From Baylisascaris procyonis (Eukaryota; Nematoda; Chromadorea; Rhabditida; Ascarididae), in contig JAZARR010000259.1 of the NCBI GenBank assembly GCA_037389465.1, positions 107,501-171,500 on the forward strand: 64,000 nt of DNA. Reading direction: 5' to 3'. The stretch's first letter is position 1, and each line of letters opens with the position of its first letter. A program made the translations under genes and the position numbers. This document shows, piece after piece, positions 1-12,000 of the stretch. The notes under the pieces were generated by a model. The model made no database searches, was not told the origin of the DNA, and saw only the letters and a list, made by a program, of their open reading frames with translations.

Positions 1-2859
1 CGTTGAATGTTGCATTCCAGTCTTCTTGCTTTACAAGCACCTCGTAAGTACTTGCTGTGCCACGTGCCGAAATATTCCTTGTGGTCAGCATTTTCAACAT
101 TTAAAAGTCCCATATAATCCTGATTGACAGCGTTGCTTTCAAAGTTTCAGCCAACAAAGTCTTGGCTACAAACGAGTCTTTGATCTAGTTTATTCAAAGA
201 TAGTAGTTATTGAGATTATTTCCAGGAAACTCTCTAGTACGATTCAACAAGAGTGGGAAGTCGCATTCGTAGAAGTTACCTCACAAAAGATGCACTCTGG
301 ACAATACGATAAACTACTTCTAGTTCTAGGTAGTCGACGTAATGGGCGCACTATCTCAGAAGATTATTAATGTTATAAACATGTTCGTGTTTATTAATGG
401 GCCAGTATCGTCGACCTGATGTATTGATTGATCAGAATTGCTGTCTTTATTTTTTCAAATGTATTCTTGTTATGTTGTCATCCACCTCTAATTCAAATCG
501 TTGATGATTCATTGACTTTTATTGCTTTTTCTTCCAGCGAATTTCGTCTTTTCATCGTTGATACGTATATCGCATTATTCAAATTTACAAAACCTATAGA
601 TTAATTTCGTTAAATAATAGCAAACAAAAAAACGAACAAAATAATTCGACAAAAACAATTCACTACATCTAATGATGACCGTTCGTGTATACAAACATTG
701 AGGCATTACGCAATAAAACTACAAATATCACAATGTACAAGAAATTATAAACATACAGACGTTTTGCACATTTTTAGTTCGAATATTTTGTGGAATGCCA
801 TCTAGAGAGATATCAAGCTGATACACTCGAGCTGTGCGGTTCAATGAGTCCTTTCCCAAAGAATCGAAATTTAATTCATAATAAACTCCAATGTTAGGAG
901 AAAATCTCGATGGCTTAAGGCAAAACGTTTATAAGGCAAGAGAATTTAAAATTTGTAAGGCTGTAACAAGCATAATTTAAGAAACATGTTTAAGCATTTG
1001 TGAGTTTCAAGCAATAGTGCCACGGAAAAAAATCACCAAATGCAAGTCGAATGACTAAAAACAAGTTCCCTCTGTAAGTAAGTCGCGCCCGGTGACCACA
1101 AATGAAATGCCGCATCGTAAAATATCGTATGATCTGCACTTGAGAATATTATTCCATTATTTTAGGAAAGAATGTTTTAAGTGTTTTAAGTTTAATAAGT
1201 TCAAATTTTGAAGTTTTAAGAAGAATGCTAAATGAAGTCTAATGGCTTATTCGCATTCCATAATATTCTCAATTCTTAGCTCCTTAAAAATGCTTAATGA
1301 GGTTGTGTACGGCAGCATTTCATCGTATCGCAATTCACATCAGGCGTATCATTGTGACATTTATTTATTTATTCTTTTTTTTTTTTGCTAGCTGGTAACG
1401 ATAGTTTACTTCTCCATCCCGTGGGCGTGAAAGGAGCAAAAACAGCCAATGGACGAAGAACTCAAGGAAAAAATGACCTCATTATTAACATTTCTTGCTT
1501 TTATTACTTAAATCTGTCGAACGATAAAAAAGATAAAATTCCTTATTTCTCCTGACTTTTTTTTGAAAATTAATAAAAAAAAATTTGGCGACTTTCTAGT
1601 ATGCTATATATGCGAGAAAGTATGCAGTTGATAAGCTTTAGTACTATAGTCACTCAAAACATATTACGGACGACATGCTTGAAATCCTAGAAATGGCGCT
1701 AGCAGAAAAGAAAGAAATAACAAAACGAAGAAATAAATGCAATCGGGATAAAAAAAATATAATTTTCACAAACAAAAAAAAACAAAGAAACAAACAAAGA
1801 GCGAGGTATGAATTGAGAAGGATGAAGACAAATAATCATTGACATATTACTAGTCTCTCTACCCGTTAAGTTCAAGTTGCTTACTTGCAACTTGCTCTTC
1901 AAGCACCAATATATACGCTATCATTTCGACTATTCAAATTACATAACTTTTAAAATATTGCATAAGAAAATTTTAAAAGAAGAACTTTGAGAATGCAGAG
2001 GTGATCTCACGTTAACAACACCTGGTTTCTGATGAATGAAATAAATATTGGTGCCTCTAACGGGAGAGTGCGTACTCCTAGAAACAGGTGCATGTAAAGC
2101 AACGATTGCCTGCCATAGTAGAATTGTGGCGAATAGGCAGAAACGATACAGTAAGTGGTTTGGCTTTTTGTCATATAGAATCATAATAACGAAAGAGGCA
2201 TCCCACATATGCTGACATTATGATACGCTATGAAGACACCCTATTGTTATAATATCAGTTAAAGTTGCCTGCCATAATACGTTGTGAAGATCGGATTGCG
2301 CATGCGGTTGAAACATAGCTTGCTGATCGCCAAGCACAACAATTGTTCACCACATATTCATCGAGATCACTTATTCGGGCAGGCGGCGAACCTCCGATAT
2401 CTAGTCGAAAGTTTTCTGGAAGCGTGACTTTAATAAAAGGTAATTATCATCACCGATCGGAAGTTCACGTGTTCCTTTGCCACTACGGATCTGCAAAAAA
2501 AAAATTGTTTTTACTCATCATAACCTGTAAATTATTGTAGAAGATGATTGCAATTCTGGCATTAAAACAACGAATTGGATATTTTCAGGTGGGCGAGCAT
2601 CAACGAAGCTTTAACATTCTAAATGAGCGATTCAAAACGGTAAGATGTAACAAAGGTGAAGGTGGTGTTCTCATGTTGCAGTGATGCAGTGATATGATAA
2701 TAGAGATCGTTTGGAATGCGAACACCTTATTGTGCCGTCATTTGGTTAGCCCTAGACGTGATTGAGTGGTGTACCATTATATACTATGCATCAATGGATG
2801 CCAATATGACCTTCCCTAGAAACCAACTAGTGATTTCCGTAACACCATTCAATGCGCGA
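1..2859. other. Downstream flank of the RASA-like gene, no gene seen
   Basis: AT-rich sequence with homopolymer runs (for example T's near 1375-1385) and only chance-length open frames. The minus-strand frames at 1699-1902 and 1939-2208 have low-complexity, Phe/Ile-rich composition and no splice context. It holds the 3' UTR of the RASA-like gene at its right end; the polyadenylation site could not be placed. Confidence 0.6.
1873..1894. repeat. Short inverted repeat CAAGTTGC-6-GCAACTTG
   Basis: Perfect 8-base arms with a six-base spacer (TTACTT). The same AAGTTGC/GCAACTT core recurs in the palindrome cluster at 33042-33086. Function unknown. Confidence 0.7.
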
Positions 2860-3099
2860 CTAGGTCACCACCGCTTCAGTTAATGGTTGCAGCTGCAACG
2901 GCTCACTAAGTTCTGAGTGCTTATGTACGCGGAAAAAAGAAGGTTGATGAATGCGGCAGGTGGAAAAAGGAACCTGACTCATGAAGGTATTTACTACGTC
3001 CCGATGTGCCTTCTCGATGAGAAGCGTGCCGTGCAAAATATCCTGAATCGTCGAATAGAAGCACATTTTTGCTTCTTCCGGATTTTCGCATTCATTCAA
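2860..3099 (-). CDS. RASA-like gene, exon 17 (C-terminus and stop)
   Basis: Acceptor GAAATTTCAG|TTG, phase 0: LNECENPEEAKMCFYSTIQD, then ILHGTLLIEKAHRDVV. The RASA3 counterpart is '[32 protein letters not shown]'. The last 37 residues (from VPFSTCRIHQ to LTEAVVT) are not conserved with human. Stop TAG at 2860-2862. No clear AATAAA was found just downstream on this strand. Confidence 0.92.
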   Translation of the reverse strand: MNECENPEEAKMCFYSTIQDILHGTLLIEKAHRDVVNTFMSQVPFSTCRIHQPSFFRVHKHSELSEPLQLQPLTEAVVT

Positions 3100-6000
3100 C
3101 TGAAATTTCATAGTACTGATGACGTGTCCCATAAAATTACAAAATAGATCATTGAAAGTCATGGTATTTCATTCATAATTTCAGATCCAGAATTTTGGTT
3201 GTGAAATCGCCTTTACACAGATCTGAACAACGTGGAACTTCAACCTTAGAAACAAAGGAAATACACTTATGACAAGTGCATAAAATAACGAACGCTCAAA
3301 TGCGTGGAACTGTCTCCAATGATGCACTATATGGGAATGCCATCCAACCAGCTAATTTATCATATCACCATGTATGGACTAATAACGGATAATGTATTGG
3401 GAAGATTTTTAAGTTTATCAAAACAGGGAAGATGAGGGCATTGAAACTTTGCGCGCACTTTATCGATTTCTATCATTGAAATCCTCATTTGGTCGATACA
3501 ACGAGAATAACGATTTACAGCAAAGAATTGACTCTATATTGTGAGCGTTATGTCTTTGTCGGCTTGCGCGAGTATTGTTTAAGAAGTCAGTTGAATATGA
3601 ATTGCGTAAACCATAAGGGGTAAACATGTGAAAGGATTCGGACGATATGTGTTTTTGCATTATGTTGGTCAAATGGTTGCGCTGGTTACCAGCAATTAGT
3701 AAAATATTCGCAATCGTGAATTCATACCACAGTGCAAGCAAAAATCTAACTGCTGTGAAACTTACATTGAAATTAACCCATCTAAATATGAGACAGTATA
3801 TAGCTTCCCTCGCACGGTTTATACCAGCCAAACTATGTGATCCTACTTTTAGTGGTTTCAGAATTTCACCCTTTACACATACAGGTAGATATTCGTGAAA
3901 CTTTTATGCAACTAACACTCACTTGATCCTGAAGTGCCCTAGGCAGTGGCGGTTGTCCCTCGGGGATCTCGGTTCCTTCTAGCGCATTCTTCCAATGCTT
4001 CAATGTCTCGGCATGCTCGTAGAGCGCCATATGAATCGCTTCCAGTTCCCGTTCCGTGTCTATTTCAAAAAGTTCGCTTGGTTCTGTTGTACGCAGCGCA
4101 ATCATCAATTGCCTCTTTCGTTGCTTCTGGATTTGAACAATCCTGAAATTCGAAATGTTCTCAGAATGGAGGCTTTTCGAATGGCCGAAGCATCCCACCT
4201 TCGAAATCGGCAATGATATAAACAAGTCTGATGACAAATAGGACCGCGCTGGTGTGCGATGCAGCTGCCTGAATTGAATGCCACAGGAAATACCACGACG
4301 ATACCGCAACGGTATTTCACGTGTTCCGATATGTTCCACGTATGGAAGATACGGAAGGTCCGTATACGGAAGCGTTTCAGAGAAGTCTTTCATGAAATTT
4401 CGTCATGGTAACAGGTCATTGCAATATTTCGCTCCATTGAAAAGCAATTCAGGTGCACCTTTGTATCGGTAACTTTTGCGGGCACTTTTGTTAAGTTAAG
4501 CGAAATAGACACAATATACAGCATTTCTTCGATTACCGTTAAATCAAAACAGTTTGCACCAGCGAAAGGAAAGTACACAACTCGGAGTAGTTGTTCAAAC
4601 GAGAAAATCGAACGCACCATTCGTTCATTTCGATCATGCTCGGTGCTTGGAGCTGTATCTCGCATGTTGATGTCGCTATCCTGAAAACATTTTTAGCGTC
4701 CTCGACAGGTTCGATATGATTCACTTCTTGGAGCTGAATACGTCCTTTCGGCTCCGTATCCGCTGAAAAAAAGTTCTGAAATTATTCATTTCATGTATTG
4801 ATGCAGATTTATTTCTGTGAACTGAAACTCCGGAAACCACATACTATAACAATGAAACTACAGCTTACCTTTTGATTTTTGCCAACAGATTTCCGTTTCT
4901 GTGAGTACAACGTATCGCCTTCTTTGACTGATCAAATTCTTAAGATAACGTCGTTTCTCGCGCATTTTCCGCTCAATGAAGAAGCTAAAAAAAACGCAGT
5001 GCATTCCTCTCCTGTAATTTAACGGGTGCTTTATCATTAATTATGATATTGACAATGAGTTTATAAAAGTGAGGAAGTTTTAGTCACCCTACAAAGTCGG
5101 ATGAATTCCATTTTATTTAGATTTAACAACTTTTATGAGAAAAGAAAGAAATCAAAATGGCCGATAAGTTGGAAGCGGAAGAGCATATTAGATGAGATAG
5201 CATTATGTGCATTTTTGTATTTTTCTTCATCTAGCCGAAGATAGCATCAGCGATCGCCATGAAGATGAACTAATAAAATGTGCAATCATAATCGATCTAG
5301 TGACTCTAATAAATCCATATTAGAACGCTCCTGTATAATTTAGATGGCACAAAATTATAGCCAAGCTAAAATGGTTGCAACACTTTTTCTAAGGTGATGA
5401 TTAAAGTGAACGGTTGGTTGGGAAGCTCAATCCACAATAAACAGCACCCTCATAAAACTTATTCCTTATGGTTTCGGTTGCTACTAAATTTAAACACCCG
5501 ATCATCTAGGCGTACTAACAGATACCAGTGAACAGAAATAACACTGCCACAGATTGCTAGCGAAGAAATTGTGCCGAAATTGCAATTGCGAAATATGGGA
5601 AAAGCTTTGCAGTGAAATTGCAGAAATACAACTACAGAAATTCATCAATATGGTGAAGTTTTATGCGTATATACCTAGTCACATATAGAAGGCAAATTAG
5701 GACAAACTCATATCTGTGTATATGTGTGCATGTATGTCGTATATGCGTCTATTCAGTGATTTTTACCAAAAAAAAAAAAAAAAAACCATTGAAGCTGCAA
5801 CACAGGAATTCGTTATTTGCAGTCTACGTTGTAGCACATCAACGTTCACCATTCAAGCCTTGTAGAATATATTCAAAGGCTTCGAAACAGCTTACAATCA
5901 TCTAGGCAAATCGAAAATATTCCTCGTTTCTGTTTTCAGTTGGTCATGAAGTGCCCACTTTCTACAGAATAAATGCTAGCATTAGAATGATGAAGTGCTA

Positions 6001-9000
6001 GCAATAGAATCAATTAAAAAGTGAGTGCCAATTTTGTGCTTGTTAAGAATGCATGAAAGCGATTGATGTCGTTGATGAAGTTACAGGAGAAGATAGAATT
6101 AGAGCTCTCCTGGCAAGCTTCTGCATTCATTGTTTTTTGACATATGAAAATGGGCTCGACAAACCGTTCCGAACGATAAAAAATGGCTGTCACAAAACGC
6201 CCACTCAAATCAAAGTTTTACTTTCACCAAAAAGAAATATAAATTAACTAGGAAACACTGTAGGAAAATATACGTAAGACGGATACTCTCAATACGGACA
6301 AAGCATGTTGCAGGGCATTTAAATGTGTGAGCGGCTTGAAGGAGGTGATGAGTGGCGCATCGAAAGCGCATATCCCATGTATGCGAAATGAATCACTATT
6401 TTGTATGGAACACTGAATTGCTCTTTGTTAATAAACAAACAAAAGAAAAAAACTAGCCAAGCTTTATCTTTTCGCAGATTTCTTTTTGAAATCAATTTCT
6501 GAATATCAGTTACGAAGAATACTATGAGTAATAGAGCTAGGTAAGCGCATAAGCAAAACTTTTTGTTGGGAATTTTTCCATTCAGTGAGAATTTTATTTA
6601 CATTCTGTCTGCCTTATTCGGTATTAAATGTATAGTTTCTGTAAACTGTACTTACCCATCTCGGAGAATCGAAAGGCTCTCGCCACTAATCGATAAATCC
6701 GCTTCGGTCATCGAAATACGATCAAGAAATTTTAGCATCGCTAGACGATGCGTTTCATCGGTAAACCTAAATTGAATGCACACTTGTGTGTAGACGATGC
6801 AAGTTGCTCTAAGAACAAATCGTTTATAGTTTCCTCCAATTAGACTATTTCTTCCATCACACATTTCAGTACTTCTAGAAATAGCTAATTTGATGAGAAC
6901 GATATATAAAACATATCCCTGCCCATAACATGAAAACACCTCTCAAACACCGATTTATAGCTAAATTTAGACTATTGTTTTAGAGATGAGAGTCTCTCAT
7001 TACTTTTTCCCTTCCATGGGGCTCATATCCTATCATTTAATGAAGCTAAATAGAATTTACGAATTTCTTTTATGAGATAGTATTTGCGATGCTGCATGGC
7101 CTATGAGAGCAGTATGAAAATTTTCATAATTTTATGAGAATTGCTAAATAAAGCAAACCTTTGCATTACAGGTGCCAACCATGGTTCTTTGACGTTAAGC
7201 GTATGACCCGAAACAACGCAATTTGAAAGACGTTGTAAAATTTTCGAAACAAGCACTAGCGTTCTAGCAACAATAGGATCCTAAAAAATTCATTTCATAT
7301 TGAGCACATATTTATCGCTTAATCACCGAGATAATATTGTGTCTATCAGCTTGTTGCTTCAAATCCAATTCGTTCTCTAACAAAGAGGAAAATTTTCACC
7401 TTTTAAAAAAAATTCCTAAGCCATGGAAGAAACAAAAATGCCCCATAGGAAAAAGCAAGAAAATTTCTCTCGCAAATCTCTCGTTTATAGACGAAACTGC
7501 AATCTCAAAAATCATGCTTCATACACCGAATCTTGAATTCGTGGGTGTTTAGTAATTCCTAATTTTCTAAATGCGTGAATCTATACAAAAAATGCCAGAC
7601 AATACGAAAAAATGCCTGGTAAGGTGTGAAACGTGAAGTTCAACACCGTTCATAAATTCTAATCGCGCAACAAAAAGAAGGTATGCTGATCATTTTTGTT
7701 GCCCATATGAAAACAGCAACAATTCTCCCGGAAACGATAGCATTTAACGAACCGGTTGTTCACGTTTCAAACCGAATAATCTCGGATTCATAATTGCTGC
7801 TGCAAAAAATCGCATCACAATAAATGAGCTAAGTGCAAGTCGTTGTACATCTTCACGACCAGGAAAATGCATCGCAACAACATCACGAAGATCGGCAAAC
7901 ATCTCTCTTAGCGATGTGGGACAACGATGATTCGAATCGACTACACGTGAGAAAGCAACCTCTCCATAGACGATTAGATTCAACTGAAATAAGCTTCAAA
8001 GAATAGACGCAGAAAAGATTTACGATTTACTTCCTCTATCCGCTCGAATATTTATGGAGAAAATTGTGTCTTTCAATAACAAAAATCGGTCGAAAATAGC
8101 AGGAAGATTTTTTTCTTCGACATGACCGACAAGAATTTCTACAAATAGGCGGAAATCAAATCTAATCCTTTCAAAAAGCTTCAATCCGCATTTACAGCCT
8201 TTACAGGATTACGTATTTACATAATGCATTGTTGATAAAGGTATGGATAGAAGTTTCAAAACAGATGGGCTCGAGGTGAGCTGTCTGTCTAATGGTCGTG
8301 CGCGGAGGTGCGTTGCGTGACAAAACGGAAATGGAAACCTTTGTGTGCACGTGAAACACGCGAATATATCTCCCCGAAGACATGATCGCTTGAAAGAATT
8401 TTCGTTAAAAGGCAAACAAGTTTGTCTACGTGAAAGGCGACAATTTTTTGCGTATTTCACATTTCACTAATGTGACGATTTTCTATTGATTGCTGGAATG
8501 GAATGAATTCTAGCTACGGTATGCGATTATAGGTGAAGAACAGATAGGCCTATATTAATTCGTTGAATCGTTTATGCATTATCCTGACAAGCCCCACCTG
8601 TAGGTTAATCATTCCGAAAGGTTTCCATTCTTTTATTGCTATCTTCTTATCGTGAATGAATGCAGCATTTAGACCGACTGTTCACCTACCTTATTCGATT
8701 CGAGGCTGCCACCTTGTTTTAACTTTGATGGATCCACTTCACAACATTTTCGCTCACTGTAAATCTGAAATGCTAATGGAAATTATTGTGAACTGAGTCA
8801 CACCAAGGAAGCACTTGCTCCGAAGATGTGATAAGCAATATTCTGGTAATGTGGAATAGTTCCTTCCATTACACATTCATAACAGCAGAAGGAATAAAAA
8901 GAACAAAGCAACATCGACGTTTGGAGATTATATACACCATGCAAAAAGCGATGAGGCCCCATGAGGGCCATAAGGCTATGTGCAAGTAATAAACACATTC

Positions 9001-12000
9001 CGCATAGGGCCATTTCCAATGAAAACTGTTTACTGATTTCCAAAAACCATTCATATTCCGAAGATATACTGTCCGAATAACTAAGTTCCAATAAACCTTT
9101 AAAACCAAAGGTTAGATAGGTGTTAGAACAACAGCTAATCGAATCCTTCAGTTAGTAACATCTGAAGCCTTAAAGGTGAAAAGATGACCATCGGGAATAC
9201 ACTCAAGAATCGAAAGAAACCTTTTATGCAAAGATTTCCTTGTAATGTTTAATATCACCTTGATAGCTGTCATTATTCAACTAGTACCATCGTTTACGCT
9301 TTACAGGCTATGATTACATACGTAATGTTGATAAAAATTTTCACTCTTTTTGTCTTTGGTCTTATGGCTTCTTTGAACGTGCATCAAGTATTGTACATGG
9401 TAAATAATATTCAAATATAACCTACCATATCGATAACCGGTTTCAATGAAATAACAAGATATTGATGGCCGAGAAATTTCATTTGTTCATAAATGATTTT
9501 ACTTGTCAATGTTTGACTCCGAAATAATGTGTTGACATCTCTGAAAATTTTTCTTTATTAGAAAATATGCAATTTTTCAATATTTCGTCTTAACTTGGTA
9601 GTCTAGCTTTTACGCTAAGATAAGAAATATTTCTATTCAATTCTCAAATAATCCATGTTTATGTTTCGACAGGCAAAAAGAATTTTCGCAAAGTTGACTT
9701 TCCGAAATCAACGTAAATGCTACTGGAAGTGACTCAAATTATTAAAACTAGTTAATGGCGAGAAACGCTTGAAAATGTCATCAACAAATTTTTTTACCAC
9801 TTTCCTCTCATTTTTGAAAAATATTACAAATGAAATACTGACGTTACATTATTGTAATGTGTGACCACTTTCACTGATTCAACAATAATCAATTCATTTA
9901 ACTAGTAAACAATTTTCACTCGTCAAATAAGTGGAACTTATTAATCATGAAAAGCAAAAAGAAAAGAAGGAAAACATTTATTAAGTTGACAATTCTTTAT
10001 GAGAATGTTGGAAAAAATTTCAGAGGAATGTAAAATGAAATATGGACAAACAGCAGATGTATTTGAATATTAAGTTTGAGAGTTTGAATTTTTTATTTCT
10101 TTTATTCAACGTAAAGAAATTCATCAGAGAAATTTCCAATCAAGAAAGTTATGAATTTTTTAACGTATAATAGCAATAAGTGAATACGCAATGAGGAGAG
10201 TATAAATTAAATTCTCTCTTTATTTTTCATATTTAATGGACGATAAATAAATAAGAAATATCTTCTATGGAAATAAAAATCTATAGCTATTTAGTAATTT
10301 CGAGGAAATAATGAATAATGTTGATAGAACTGAAAAAATTCTACTGAAATAAATGACGAAGGATGAATCATAAGAAAATATATAAATATAAAAAAAACTT
10401 ACTGGCATTTTACAATGTCTTGTGCACATAGAATCCTTAGAAGAGGACGAATTGAATTTGCTTGAACGAAAATTTTCATTAATGGCCTCGCTATTGTAAC
10501 CAAATCAATCTGAAAACAATTCCAATGAGAGTGGATAATTTCGATAAAGATGAGGATATTGGAATGTAGAAATACTGAAAATGAACGGCAGTTATCGGCA
10601 TTTGCGCAACAGAAATTACGAGCATTTGCGCCGATCAAATGTAACGTTGTTGCTGTAAAAAATTACTGAATTGCTAACGAAAGATGTTTACGAAAATCTT
10701 TCAAGAACAACTTTCAAACAAGTATACGGCCATTGCAAAGAAGTTTTGACGTTATACGTTATATAGTACTATAAGATTAGTCATCAACAATGAAGAGATA
10801 ACATTCTATATGCTGGATAAGGTAGAAACATAACGATGAGCTTCCGGAACCTTTTAACATTGACAACAGAAGAAAACTAGTGCAGAAGGAGATCAGAAAT
10901 TAAAACCCGTGAGCTACTGTCGAAAAAGCCACATACAGACATATACGTATAGATATATCCGTAAAAATGGAGCATAATATACTACCAATCATGATGCATG
11001 GAAAAGCAAAAGCAAAGAAATATAAGTTTAGTGGATGTGTTAATATTTTTAAATAATTTATATTTATGATTTATTTATCTGTGTATATTTATTTATATTT
11101 ATGAGATATTTATACGAGATATATAATATTTATATAGTTAAATAATTATTTAGAAAAAATAATTTATATATTTATGAGAAATCGTATTTAGAAATATTCA
11201 TTTGTTCGTCAATAATTAAAATGTCTATGTGGTCTATGAAAATTATTCAAAAGTCTTCGAAGACATGCTCATCTCGACTAAAATATGGTTGCATTGTTTT
11301 CATTTTTTAGTAGGACCCTTTATTAGCATGTCGCTACCTTCCCACTCATTCGGCGGGAACGAAAAATTTACGAGATTTGTGAGAGGCCGCTGCCTTATCT
11401 AGACCAATGCATAAGGCTAAAAATAAAATGAAGTTGAATGCGCGGAATAGGTGCAAATATAACAATCGATTCAATATAGCATTATGTGAAAGATGGGAAA
11501 TTCCAAGCGAAGTTTTCCCTAAGAATTAAGACGAACGGTGTGTGAGCATGCAATAGAAATCTGGAAATTTCGGAATTCGGAAATTAAGTGAAGGTGGAAA
11601 TTAGAATTTTATAGTCAAAAAGGCGAATTCCTTACGGAAGGTAAATATTCGAGGATACCAGCTGGTGAAGCACAGAAAGGTCGGGAACTCAATGAGTTGA
11701 TTAGATTTATCTGAAGAGGTTTATACAGCTCCAATGGCAATACATGATCAGCAGTATAGAATAGTCGTAACCGCAGCTCGCCAAGCCTTGAAGGATCTGC
11801 ATTTTCACCTGTACTCTCTTCAGCTTCGTCCACTGACATACGTGGCTTCAAGTAGTACCTGGAATTTCACTCAATCATCAAGAATGCATCAACCACTTTA
11901 GCAAGCTATATCAGCTGCAAAAATTTTTGAATAACCGTGGCACAAAAAACTCATAACTAGTGGGTTTTACTGCACCTTCCTGACGGGTTTTCGTTCTTTC

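Noticed and set aside
3460..3831. 123-codon minus-strand frame inside the last intron of the RASA-like gene
   Set aside because: Lies between exons 16 and 17, which join perfectly without it; no acceptor or donor in phase; composition typical of AT-rich intron.
4300..4393. Continuation of the minus-strand frame upstream of exon 16 as coding
   Set aside because: The frame is open through 4393, but the acceptor CGAATTTCAG at 4143 and family alignment start coding at 4142; the upstream part matches nothing in the family.
8798..9091. 97-codon minus-strand frame between exons 8 and 9
   Set aside because: Exons 8 and 9 are phase 0 and contiguous against the family without it; it ends in a stop and has no splice sites.
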